Positions 1-7,519 are shown, counted from the stretch's first letter. The stretch is DNA of 9,952 nucleotides from JBGZFC01 sp041846575 (GCA_041846575.1 JBGZFC010000042.1:1-9952), one strand, 5' to 3'. Numbers and translations are program-made. The notes: generated from the letters alone by a model not told the origin.

Positions 1-156
1 TATTCAATTTTTTTAGACGGAGGCGAATATAACACTTTTATCCATTCGGCACAAAGTGAAGGGGTGTTTTTCCTCTTCCTTTGTCCGAAAAATGTATATT
101 CTTCCCCGCAAAAAATTGCGTTTACTAATGGAATTTACGAAAGTCAACACATTTAA
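1..156 (+). CDS. Possible C-terminal end of a gene entering from the left (unrecognised)
   Basis: Frame 1 stays open from the window edge for 51 codons and ends at TAA (154-156). The other two forward frames close within the first 35 bases. The peptide starts YSIFLDGGEYNTF and ends GIYESQHI. I do not recognise it and see no domain motif. In DNA this AT-rich a run of this length in one of six frames is not rare, so it may be chance. The sequence to the left of the window would decide: a long open frame continuing upstream would support a real gene end. Confidence 0.2.
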   Translation, partial: YSIFLDGGEYNTFIHSAQSEGVFFLFLCPKNVYSSPQKIAFTNGIYESQHI

Positions 157-182
157 AATTTCAATACTTACAAGAAGTATCT

Positions 183-335
183 ATGAAATTGATAAGCGAG
201 CAAGTAAATAGTTATCGTCAACGAGTTTATAAATGGCTAAAGGAGGTTCATCGTATTGGTATAAAACGGTATAAAAAAGGTCTTTTGTCTTGTTTCTTGG
301 CTCCTGTGTCTAACAAAAAAAAAACGTTTTTTTAA
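183..335 (+). CDS. Possible small basic protein, 50 aa (doubtful)
   Basis: An ATG at 183 opens a 50-codon frame ending at TAA 333-335. The peptide begins MKLISEQVNSYRQRVYKWL and is rich in Lys and Arg, with a poly-Lys stretch before the end that simply translates the A run at 315-324. No membrane segment or known motif is visible. A weak purine stretch (aagaag) lies about 8-13 bases before the ATG. The frame runs through the A/T palindrome, which argues against a conserved protein. I list it only because it is the only ATG frame of this size here in the direction of the downstream gene. Confidence 0.13.
   Translation: MKLISEQVNSYRQRVYKWLKEVHRIGIKRYKKGLLSCFLAPVSNKKKTFF
318..333. repeat. Perfect A/T palindrome, A7-CG-T7
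   Basis: The sequence is seven A, CG, seven T, a perfect 16-bp palindrome inside a longer A10-CG-T7 run. As RNA it could form only a weak A-U hairpin with no GC stem. It could act as a bent or easily melted DNA segment, or as a weak bidirectional terminator. It lies about 40 bp before the candidate promoter box of the PBP1A gene. Function is not shown. Confidence 0.4.
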
Positions 336-369
336 TGCTTTGTCTATCATTTTATTCAATGCTTTTGTT

Positions 370-377
370 TAATTTTG
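370..377 (+). promoter_or_regulatory. Candidate Bacteroidetes -7 box for the PBP1A gene
   Basis: TAATTTTG matches the Bacteroidetes -7 consensus TAnnTTTG at all fixed positions. Transcription would begin near 383-385, giving a leader of about 45 nt before the ATG at 428. A good -33 TTTG is not at the usual distance; the nearest is 339-342, about 27 bp upstream, which is too far. The box is degenerate enough to occur by chance in AT-rich DNA. Confidence 0.4.
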
Positions 378-427
378 CAATAAATTTTTATTAATATGCT
401 GTCTGAGTATATATTTCAAAATGTGAT

Positions 428-2821
428 ATGAACAACAACAGTACAAACAAAAAAGGGAATAAAAAAGCATCCGATTTCAAATATAATTTAATAAAAAAAT
501 TATGGATGCTGTTCGGAATAATTATTGTCCTAAATATATTTTTCTTTTTCCTTATTTCGGTTGGTGCAATAGGTTACCTGCCGCAGATTGATGAACTGGA
601 AAACCCGATAGATAAGTATGCATCGCAAGTTATATCGTCTGACGATCAACTGCTTTTCACTTTTTCGGAGAGCGATGACAATCGTATATTTATAGATTAT
701 ACGGATTTATCGCCACATCTTATCAATGCGCTGATATCTACCGAAGATGTGCGTTACTATTCACATTCAGGAATTGATATTGTCGGTTTGGGAAGGGCTA
801 TTTTTAAAACGATGTTGATGCAGGATGAGAGCAGTGGCGGTGGTAGTACAATTACTCAACAGCTGGCAAAATTGCTCTATTCGCCACGTGCAAAAAATCG
901 CTTACAACGTTATGCTCAAAAACCGATAGAGTGGGTTATCGCAACCAAGTTGGAGCGATTTTACACTAAAGATGAGATAGTTAATCTATATCTGAATAAA
1001 TACGATTTCAACTATAGTGCCGTAGGAATTGAGTCGGCTGCGATAACTTATTTCAATAAAAGACCGAATGAGTTGAATATTCAGGAATCGGCAACTCTGA
1101 TTGGGATGTTGCAAAACTCCACACTCTATAATCCCGTAAGAAGACCTGAAATTACAAAAGAGAGACGTAATGTGGTACTTGCACAGATGCATAAAGCAGG
1201 ACATTTAACTTCGCAGGAAAAAGATTCGCTTCAAAAAATGCCGTTAGAGTTAGATTTCAATAGAATCTCACATGTCAATATTCCTGCACCTTACTACAGA
1301 CAACATCTTGCCAAAATAATGATGGCAAAAAAGCCCGAAATGAAAAATTATGCCTCATGGCAAAAACAGCAGTTCAAAGAGGACTCTATATCTTGGGATA
1401 AAAATCCACTTTACGGATGGTGTAATAAAAACAAAAAAGCCGACGGCTCTTACTACAATATTTATACCGACGGACTAAAAATATATTCTACTATTGATAG
1501 CCGTATGCAACGATATGCTGAAGATGCGGTAAGAGAGCACCTTAGCGAATATTTACAACCACATTTCAGTGCCGAAAAAAAAGGGAAAAAGTATGCACCT
1601 TATGCAAGTTCGGTAGCCGACAGAATAGAGTCGCTTATGACAACGGCAATGAAACAGACCGACCGTTATAGAGTATTGAAAAATAGCGGAATGAGCGAGA
1701 AAGAGATTATCTCTAATTTTAAGGATAAGCCTATTGAAATGAAAGTCTTTTCTTGGAAAGGCGAAATAGATACTTTGATGACACCATGGGACTCAATCCG
1801 CTATCATAAAGGATTTTTGCGAAGCGGATTTGTGGCGATAAGCCCTTCTACCGGACAGGTAAAAGCCTACGTGGGCGGTCCCGATTTCAATTTCTTTAAG
1901 TATGATATGGTTAGCACCGGAAAACGACAAATCGGTTCAACAATCAAACCATATCTATACACGCTTGCAATGGAAGAGGGAATGACTCCATGCGACGGAA
2001 TGATTCACGGACCGGTAACCATTACAGCCGAAACGGGAATACCATGGACACCGCGAAATTCACGTGGAGCTACGGGAGAGTTTGTCAGTATAAAATGGGG
2101 ATTACAAAACTCTGACAACTGGGTTACTGCATATCTAATGAGCCTGTTTTCGCCATACGCATTTGCTCGTTTGCTTAAATCGTTCGGATTGAAAAGTCCG
2201 GTTGACCCTGTTGTTTCGCTCGCGTTAGGACCGAATGATGCTTCCGTTTACGAAATGGCCGGCGCCTATACTGCTTTTGTCAATAAAGGAATACGTGTGG
2301 AACCACTATTGGTAACACGTATCGAGGATTCGTTTGGTAACGTGGTAACCACATTCGTTCCGGAAATGCAGGAGATTTTTAGTGAAAGTACTTCATACAA
2401 GATGCTCGATATGTTAAAAGGAGTTGTAGACGGCGGTACCGGAAGCCGTCTACGCAGACTTTACGGGTTAAAAGGAGAGATGGGTGGAAAAACCGGAACT
2501 ACAAACGATAATTCCGATGCCTGGTTTATGTCTTTCACTCCCGATTTGGTTGCAGCGTGCTGGATTGGAGGAGAGGAACCATCTATTCACTTCGATAGAA
2601 TGGCGTATGGACAAGGGGCTGCCGCAGCTCTGCCTGTTCACGGCTTGTTTTATCAGAAAATATACGCCGACACAACCATTACGTTAAAAGATAATGGAGT
2701 ATTTGATATTCCTGAAGAGTATAGAAACCCTTGTGCAAGTGATAAAAAATACTCATCGGGATACTACTACAATTCCGACCCCATAAAGGAAAGTGAAGGA
2801 ATTGATGACTTTTTCGACTAA
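428..2821 (+). CDS. mrcA: Bifunctional penicillin-binding protein 1A (transglycosylase/transpeptidase)
   Basis: A class A PBP that polymerises glycan strands from lipid II and cross-links the stem peptides on the outer face of the inner membrane. The 797-residue length is normal for the family. A short basic cytoplasmic tail precedes one membrane anchor at about residues 25-48. The GT51 glycosyltransferase domain follows: TEDVRYYSHSGID, with catalytic Glu106, then GGGSTITQQLAK (137-148), and the KPIEW helix with Glu168. The transpeptidase domain has SxxK as Ser504-Thr-Ile-Lys507, SDN at 562-564 and KTGT at 688-691, so both active sites look intact. About 80 residues (380-460) between TIDSRMQ and the FVAISPSTGQ strand are more variable and may be an accessory fold. 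The ATG at 428 gives the expected cytoplasmic tail. No Shine-Dalgarno is visible, as is usual in Bacteroidota. It is probably cotranscribed with the downstream GldB gene. The family call is secure; the symbol mrcA is by family convention. Confidence 0.95.
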   Translation: MNNNSTNKKGNKKASDFKYNLIKKLWMLFGIIIVLNIFFFFLISVGAIGYLPQIDELENPIDKYASQVISSDDQLLFTFSESDDNRIFIDYTDLSPHLINALISTEDVRYYSHSGIDIVGLGRAIFKTMLMQDESSGGGSTITQQLAKLLYSPRAKNRLQRYAQKPIEWVIATKLERFYTKDEIVNLYLNKYDFNYSAVGIESAAITYFNKRPNELNIQESATLIGMLQNSTLYNPVRRPEITKERRNVVLAQMHKAGHLTSQEKDSLQKMPLELDFNRISHVNIPAPYYRQHLAKIMMAKKPEMKNYASWQKQQFKEDSISWDKNPLYGWCNKNKKADGSYYNIYTDGLKIYSTIDSRMQRYAEDAVREHLSEYLQPHFSAEKKGKKYAPYASSVADRIESLMTTAMKQTDRYRVLKNSGMSEKEIISNFKDKPIEMKVFSWKGEIDTLMTPWDSIRYHKGFLRSGFVAISPSTGQVKAYVGGPDFNFFKYDMVSTGKRQIGSTIKPYLYTLAMEEGMTPCDGMIHGPVTITAETGIPWTPRNSRGATGEFVSIKWGLQNSDNWVTAYLMSLFSPYAFARLLKSFGLKSPVDPVVSLALGPNDASVYEMAGAYTAFVNKGIRVEPLLVTRIEDSFGNVVTTFVPEMQEIFSESTSYKMLDMLKGVVDGGTGSRLRRLYGLKGEMGGKTGTTNDNSDAWFMSFTPDLVAACWIGGEEPSIHFDRMAYGQGAAAALPVHGLFYQKIYADTTITLKDNGVFDIPEEYRNPCASDKKYSSGYYYNSDPIKESEGIDDFFD

Positions 2822-2872
2822 ATGCTTTTACTCGAAATGAGAAATTTTCCAAGAAGTGACGAAATAATTTTT

Positions 2873-3859
2873 ATGGTAATACAAAAACTTTTATTGATAA
2901 TTCCTTCATTGCTGATGATTTTTAGTTGTTCCGGTGTAAACAGGGATACGGCTTACAATCAGGAATCAGGAAACAGTATAAAAATAGTCCGTTTTGATGC
3001 GGATTTTCTCAACTATTTGTCAAGCTCGGAAGAGAATCGAGATTCAATAATACAAGAAGCATACGGTTTTTTCCTGCCATATTTCTCAACGGTTACGGTG
3101 GGCAGCGATGAGGTAGATTTGAGCAGATTGGAAAAATATTTCTCTCATCCGCAACTTCAAAAACTTTATAAAGATACGGAAAGCGTTTTTGCCGATTTAT
3201 CTGCCGTAGAGGAGGAATTAACCTTGGCAGCATTAACAGCCAAAGAAAAACTTAACAAAAGTTTTCCCGCTTTTTATGCACACGTTTCCGGATTAAAGCA
3301 GAATGTGATTGTTACAGACTCGCTGATTTCTATCTCTTTGGATAAATATTTGGGAAGCGATTACGAAATGTACGCCACTTTTTTCGAACCGTACCAACGA
3401 GTTAATATGTCGGCAAAATATATAGCAAGAGATTATTTGAAAGCATGGGTTCTATCTGAAGAAATGATTGATGCAAGCCACAAAGATTTGTTACAGGCTA
3501 TTGTTGCAGAGGGTAAAGTGCTGTTTTTGCTGCAAACTTTATTACCTGATTTATCCCCTAAGGAGCTTCTCGGCTATTCAGAAAAACAGATGGAATGGTG
3601 TACGAAAAACGAGAAAAAGATTTGGCGAGCCATGATTTCCAGAAAACACCTGTACGGTACCGATGCTCTTGTAATTTCGGAATATATCGGTGATGCAGCC
3701 TACACGGCGGTATTGGCTCCGGAATCTGCACCACGAATCGGTCAGTTTATCGGTTGGCAAATTGTCGTTAAATATATGAAAAACAGCAAATCAGATATTA
3801 ACGGATTTCTGGAAGCATCGGCAGAAGATATTTTGAGAATTTCAAAATACAATCCATAA
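2873..3859 (+). CDS. gldB: GldB-family lipoprotein
   Basis: I place the start at the ATG at 2873 (328 aa), not the in-frame ATG at 2822. From 2873 the protein begins with a lipoprotein signal, MVIQKLLLIIPSLLMIFSC: Lys, a hydrophobic core, and a lipobox-like MIFSC with the lipidated Cys at residue 19. The longer reading would put 17 polar residues in front of this signal. The mature part has the GldB hallmarks: IKIVRFDADF (36-45), a central region with KYLGSDYEMY, then GYSEKQMEWC, and the C-terminal APRIGQFIGWQIVVKYM (286-302) and ILRISKYNP ending. In Flavobacterium, GldB is an envelope lipoprotein required for gliding, but homologues are widespread in non-gliding Bacteroidota, where the role is unclear. 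No GldC or other gld gene lies in the window. The fold is thought to resemble the DUF2268 peptidases, but no HExxH zinc motif is seen. The 51-bp gap after the PBP1A gene, same strand, suggests one transcript. Confidence 0.85.
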   Translation: MVIQKLLLIIPSLLMIFSCSGVNRDTAYNQESGNSIKIVRFDADFLNYLSSSEENRDSIIQEAYGFFLPYFSTVTVGSDEVDLSRLEKYFSHPQLQKLYKDTESVFADLSAVEEELTLAALTAKEKLNKSFPAFYAHVSGLKQNVIVTDSLISISLDKYLGSDYEMYATFFEPYQRVNMSAKYIARDYLKAWVLSEEMIDASHKDLLQAIVAEGKVLFLLQTLLPDLSPKELLGYSEKQMEWCTKNEKKIWRAMISRKHLYGTDALVISEYIGDAAYTAVLAPESAPRIGQFIGWQIVVKYMKNSKSDINGFLEASAEDILRISKYNP

Positions 3860-3866
3860 AATTTTA

Positions 3867-4964
3867 TTATCTGTTGTTACTTGTCAGTCGGGAAGTCATT
3901 AGAGCTGTGTTTTTAAGATATTCAAACTCCGATTCAAAACATTCCGAAAATATATTTAACCCCAAATTATCTTCAATTTGCGTTTCGGTCCAAAGTTTGC
4001 CGTCGGTTAGATGCAACTTGTTAAACAGAGCTTCATCTTCAATTTCGGAAACATAAAGAAAGACCAATCGCTTTGTTATATCGTTTTCGAAAATATATTT
4101 CAATAAAAATCTGAGAGGAATCTTCTCCGTTTTACACTCTCCGTTAATTAAATTATATGCCGTTTCATCTATCTTATGATTAAATTGCATATATTTCTCA
4201 AACGGATAATCCAATAGTCCCGGATTTAGAAGTCTGTTTTGCTCTCTTTCTTTAAGATAAATACGCCCTTTGTGTATAAGCGCAATACGTATAATCGGGT
4301 GCATATATTTGTTTTTCAACTCTTTTGTAACCGATTTTGCCACTCTTCCGGTTACATAACCTTGTTCAGTAACCACGGGCAGCCACTCCTCTTTATAAAG
4401 TTTTCTGTCTAAAATATTTAGTCTTATAGCTTCAATCGTGAAAACACCAATTACTATCAGTTGAAAAGTTAATGTAACGACCAGTCTGTCCGTTGTCGGG
4501 TTATTGTTGGAAATAAATGTGAAATATAGAACCATTAACAATAGGTGAATTGTCAGTCCATATTGAGTTTGACGAGAGATACTAAGCGATTCGGACACAA
4601 AAATTTTTATACGTGGGTTTGCCTTTTTTCCATGAAAGATGCGAGTGTAAATATCAGAAGTACATATTGAAAATATCGCCAAAACAAAAATCACTTCCAC
4701 ATAAATAAAAGTTACCGTATCGGAAAGCTTTGAAAACAGGAAAAAAAATATTGGCAGTGCTATTGCAAAGGTAATTGCCGAAATGGTGTGTACAAGTCGA
4801 TACTGTGTTTGAATAAAAAAACGACCTGTTATTGCGAGTATGAGTAAGGCAGATATGGTCAATCGAATATCGAAAAGATCTGTCAAAAAAGAAAACAGCA
4901 GCAGATAGATTAGCCCAAATGCCGGATTTCTTAATACTCTTTGTATGCCTTTTGAATCACCCAT
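3867..4964 (-). CDS. Six-helix membrane protein with degenerate Nudix-like C-terminal domain
   Basis: The 365-residue protein has about six hydrophobic helices (roughly residues 15-28, 33-50, 59-78, 84-103, 136-153 and 160-180), then a soluble C-terminal domain (about 193-353). That domain resembles the Nudix fold: EEWLPVVTEQGYVTGR at its start, MHPIIRIALIHKGRIYLKER as the strand before the usual Nudix box, and LLNPGLLDYPFEKYM. Where the catalytic box GX5EX7REUXEEXGU should lie, the protein reads FNHKIDETAYNLINGE (261-276), lacking the REUXEE core. It is therefore probably not a Nudix hydrolase. The tail GKLWTETQIEDNLG...FSECFESEFEYLK looks like a conserved family signature. It converges on gldB with 7 bp between stop codons and lies downstream of dnaG on the same strand. 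Function is unknown; the domain may sense a nucleotide or other ligand. The membrane topology and the Nudix resemblance are read by eye. Confidence 0.75.
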   Translation of the reverse strand: MGDSKGIQRVLRNPAFGLIYLLLFSFLTDLFDIRLTISALLILAITGRFFIQTQYRLVHTISAITFAIALPIFFFLFSKLSDTVTFIYVEVIFVLAIFSICTSDIYTRIFHGKKANPRIKIFVSESLSISRQTQYGLTIHLLLMVLYFTFISNNNPTTDRLVVTLTFQLIVIGVFTIEAIRLNILDRKLYKEEWLPVVTEQGYVTGRVAKSVTKELKNKYMHPIIRIALIHKGRIYLKEREQNRLLNPGLLDYPFEKYMQFNHKIDETAYNLINGECKTEKIPLRFLLKYIFENDITKRLVFLYVSEIEDEALFNKLHLTDGKLWTETQIEDNLGLNIFSECFESEFEYLKNTALMTSRLTSNNR

Positions 4965-5178
4965 GCTACAACAGATAAGTCGTTTTCACCTTTTCAATTT
5001 ATTTATGTTAGTATAACAATTCGGTTTACTGTGTAATAAACAACAAATTGATGCTTTTGTTTAGTGTGCGATGTTAATGTATGTGTTTCGGTATTTCAAA
5101 CGATTAGAAAGGTAGTTACGTGTTGTGAGAGTTGTGAGTGGGATACAGCATAATTTAAAGAGATGGCGATTTGGAGAG

Positions 5179-5200
5179 AGGAGACGTTTACTCGTTTCCT
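5179..5200. other. Imperfect hairpin downstream of dnaG
   Basis: AGGAGACG and CGTTTCCT can pair across the loop TTTACT: eight pairs with one G-U on the plus strand, or one A-C mismatch on the minus strand, which is the direction of dnaG transcription. No T tract follows on the minus strand, so it is a poor intrinsic terminator. The rest of the 265-bp gap between dnaG and the membrane-protein gene shows no gene or clear promoter box. Confidence 0.25.
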
Positions 5201-5229
5201 AATTTACTATTAACTTGTCCACTAAGCAA

Positions 5230-7254
5230 TCAAAACTTCAACACAATCCTCTCTCCCAACTCTTTTGCTAATACTTTTTTAATCTCTTGCAACTGTGTTA
5301 ATTGCTGTATCAGTTCTAAGGATTTGCTGCTGTCGCCTTTTTTTAGTTCGGTTTGTATTTTTTTTATTGCCTGCATAATATATGCGTTCTTCAACTCGGT
5401 TGTGGCACGTGGAACGCTTGTGTTTAGTTGATTTTCTTCCAATAATCGAGAGTCTTTATCGCCAACCTCTTCGCCCAACTGTTTAGAGTGAATTTTGCTT
5501 AGTTGGTATCGGTCGCTTATCAATTCCAATGCCAATTTGCTGATAGTTGTGTCGGGATGAGATAAAAAGTATCGTCGGGAATCGAAATTTTCGTCATCAA
5601 TATATTGGACGGCTTCTTCGAAAAGAGCTTTGTAGGTATCGTTAGTAAAATCGATTTTATCGCGTCCCAAATCGAAATGTACAAACTCAATAACTCCGGG
5701 ACCAACCTCTACAAGAATATCTTTCTCGACGGATTTTCCATCTTGTACACTTTTCTCTTTCTCATACTTGTAGTAAAGCGGAGTATTGCCGTATCTGACT
5801 ATGTAACGAATAATTTCGTATTCAAATCGCTCGAAAGGATTTTTATTGACACTTTTTATGACGATTGTTTGCTGTGGCTCTTGTGATGTACTCTGTTGTT
5901 CGGATTGCTCTGTTTTATCGGTTTTTTGCTCTCTTTTTCTCTCATAATTTCGTAATCTTATTTTGTTGATTTCGGAAATCAGCACTTTCTCTTGCACTTG
6001 CAAAAGTTGAGCGCAATCCTGTATATAAACCTGCCTAATTATTGCATTGGGTATTAGTGCAATACTATTCACGATATTGGTTATCAACTCCGCACGTTTT
6101 ATAGGGTCATCGCCAGAATCCTCAAGCAACAGTTGAGTTTTGAAACGGATAAAATCTTGCTCGTTATCAGCAATATATTGATTGAAACTTTCAGCATTTT
6201 GTTTTCGTGCAAAAGAGTCGGGGTCTTCGCCTTCGGGCAGCAGAACAACCTTTACGTTCATACCATCTTCCAACAACAAATCGATACCTCGCAGAGCTGC
6301 CTTTATACCTGCCGCATCGCCATCATAGAGCACGGTAATGTTTTCCGAAAATCGGTGTATCATTCTTATTTGCCCGTGAGTGAGAGCGGTTCCAGATGAT
6401 GCAACCACATTTTCAATCCCTGCCTGATGCATAGATATCACATCGGTGTATCCTTCAACCAAGAAACACTTGTTTTGCTTTACAATTGCACCTTTTGCAA
6501 AAAATATCCCGTAAAGTTCGTTGCTTTTCGAATAAATTTCGCTTTCGGGCGAGTTCACATATTTGGCAATGTTGTCCGCTTTTTTCAAAATACGTCCGCC
6601 AAAAGCGAGCACTTTTCCCGAAATACTATGAATGGGAAAAATCACTCTGCCACGAAATCTGTCCATCAGCGGACGATTTTCGTCATCGCCGAAAGACAAT
6701 CCTGTTTTGATTAAAAAATTTCGTTTAAAACCTTTTTTTTGAGCCTCTACAGAAAGAGCATCGCGTTGCTCTAGACTATAACCAAGTTGAAATTTTCTGA
6801 TAATATCGTCACGTATTCCTCTCTCTCTGAAGTAGCTTAACCCGACTGCTTTACCTTCGGGATGTTCGTGAAGTGTTTTTATAAAATATTCATTGGCAAA
6901 ATTGTTGAGAATAAGCATACTTTCGCGGTCGCTTTGTGCTTGCTTCTCTTCATTTGTCAACTCTTTTTCTACAACTTCAATATTATATTTTTTTGCCAAA
7001 AATTTTAATGCTTCATAATACGAAAGTTGCTCATGTTTCATAATAAAATGAACCGGAGTACCACCTTCGTTGCAAGAGAAGCATTTACAGATATTTTTTG
7101 AGGGAGAAACGTAAAAAGACGGATTTCTATCCTCATGAAACGGACATAAACCCACATAGTTAACACCCCTTTTTCTGAGCGTTACAAAATCGGACACCAC
7201 ATCAACAATCTGAGCAGCATCCTGAATACGTCCTATGGTTATTTGGTCAATCAT
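5230..7254 (-). CDS. dnaG: DNA primase DnaG
   Basis: DnaG makes the RNA primers for lagging-strand synthesis and works with the replicative helicase DnaB. The N-terminal CHC2 zinc ribbon is complete (Cys37, His40, Cys58, Cys61, within CPFHEDRNPSF and KCFSCNEGG). The core holds the basic motif RFRGRVIFPI (199-208), the TOPRIM glutamate Glu267 in LVEGYTDVI, and the metal-binding DGD triad region Asp311/Asp313 in LYDGDAAG. All catalytic residues I can place are present. The protein has 674 residues against about 580 in E. coli. The extra length lies in a polar, Gln/Lys/Glu-rich linker (about 436-463) and an extended C-terminal domain that should bind DnaB. The ATG at 7254 gives the standard MIDQITIGRIQDAAQIVDVV start. 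It is divergent from ilvE. No rpoD or rpsU neighbour is present, unlike the macromolecular synthesis operon of E. coli. Confidence 0.97.
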   Translation of the reverse strand: MIDQITIGRIQDAAQIVDVVSDFVTLRKRGVNYVGLCPFHEDRNPSFYVSPSKNICKCFSCNEGGTPVHFIMKHEQLSYYEALKFLAKKYNIEVVEKELTNEEKQAQSDRESMLILNNFANEYFIKTLHEHPEGKAVGLSYFRERGIRDDIIRKFQLGYSLEQRDALSVEAQKKGFKRNFLIKTGLSFGDDENRPLMDRFRGRVIFPIHSISGKVLAFGGRILKKADNIAKYVNSPESEIYSKSNELYGIFFAKGAIVKQNKCFLVEGYTDVISMHQAGIENVVASSGTALTHGQIRMIHRFSENITVLYDGDAAGIKAALRGIDLLLEDGMNVKVVLLPEGEDPDSFARKQNAESFNQYIADNEQDFIRFKTQLLLEDSGDDPIKRAELITNIVNSIALIPNAIIRQVYIQDCAQLLQVQEKVLISEINKIRLRNYERKREQKTDKTEQSEQQSTSQEPQQTIVIKSVNKNPFERFEYEIIRYIVRYGNTPLYYKYEKEKSVQDGKSVEKDILVEVGPGVIEFVHFDLGRDKIDFTNDTYKALFEEAVQYIDDENFDSRRYFLSHPDTTISKLALELISDRYQLSKIHSKQLGEEVGDKDSRLLEENQLNTSVPRATTELKNAYIMQAIKKIQTELKKGDSSKSLELIQQLTQLQEIKKVLAKELGERIVLKF

Positions 7255-7262
7255 GTTTTTTA

Positions 7263-7277
7263 TTTCGTAACACGAAA
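7263..7277. promoter_or_regulatory. Short inverted repeat just upstream of dnaG
   Basis: TTTCGT-AAC-ACGAAA is a perfect 6-bp inverted repeat with a 3-base spacer, 8 bases before the dnaG start codon. It could be an operator half-site pair or a small hairpin in the dnaG leader that affects translation. Arms this short also occur by chance. No exact TAnnTTTG box for dnaG is seen on the minus strand in 7255-7519. Confidence 0.25.
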
Positions 7278-7324
7278 ATACAAAATATTGTTGTAAAAAC
7301 TGTACTTTATTGAGAATAAACCAC

Positions 7325-7332
7325 TATATTTG
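7325..7332 (+). promoter_or_regulatory. Candidate Bacteroidetes -7 box for ilvE
   Basis: TATATTTG is an exact match to TAnnTTTG. Initiation near 7338-7340 would leave a leader of about 180 nt before the ilvE ATG at 7520. No clear TTTG sits at the usual -33 distance; a TTG at 7310-7312 is too close. A near match, AATATTTG at about 7458-7465, would give a shorter leader and is an alternative. Confidence 0.4.
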
Positions 7333-7395
7333 CAGAAAAAGAAAAAACAACACATTATATCGTGCTTTTTAGCCAAATAATATCTGTATTATCTT

Positions 7396-7417
7396 TTGTT
7401 CTCTTTCGAGAGAATAG
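7396..7417 (+). promoter_or_regulatory. Hairpin with TTCG loop in the ilvE leader
   Basis: TTCTCT-TTCG-AGAGAA (7399-7414) forms a 6-bp perfect stem closed on a UUCG tetraloop. It extends outward with G-U, U-A and U-G pairs to 7396-7417. It lies between the candidate ilvE promoter and the start codon. No T tract follows, so it is not a terminator as it stands. It may stabilise the mRNA or form part of a larger leader structure. Confidence 0.35.
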
Positions 7418-7519
7418 AGGTATGTCGCGATTTTTCATAAAAAACAGTTAGCTTGGAAATATTTGCAAACGACTTGTTTAAGAAAATAATATTTTAATAA
7501 ATAATTAATCATACATTTT

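Larger units (their letters stand above)
1..427. other. Intergenic region upstream of the PBP1A gene
   Basis: This stretch has no gene I can identify. It contains a stop-free run at the left edge (1-156), a 50-codon basic open frame (183-335), a short direct repeat of ggtataaaa (258-266 and 268-276), an A/T palindrome (318-333) and a candidate -7 promoter box (370-377). The small hairpin CGCAA-AAAA-TTGCG near 107-120 has no T tract. The last 90 bases are very AT-rich, as expected for a promoter region in this group. Confidence 0.6.

Noticed and set aside
239..246. Perfect Shine-Dalgarno AAAGGAGG
   Set aside because: No ATG or GTG lies at a usable distance; the nearby TTG (256-258) meets a stop two codons later. 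Bacteroidota rarely rely on this signal, so it is probably chance.
359..371. 13-bp repeat ATGCTTTTGTTTA, also at 5051-5063
   Set aside because: One or two shared 13-mers of this composition are expected by chance in 10 kb of AT-rich DNA, and the flanks do not match.
410..417. TATATTTC as a promoter box right before the PBP1A gene
   Set aside because: It is one base off the TAnnTTTG consensus and would put the transcript start almost on the ATG. The exact box at 370-377 is a better candidate.
6133..6399. Plus-strand frames inside dnaG (such as 6133-6399, 6427-6714 and 5605-5886)
   Set aside because: They lie antisense to an intact dnaG with all its catalytic motifs, and their peptides show no domain features.
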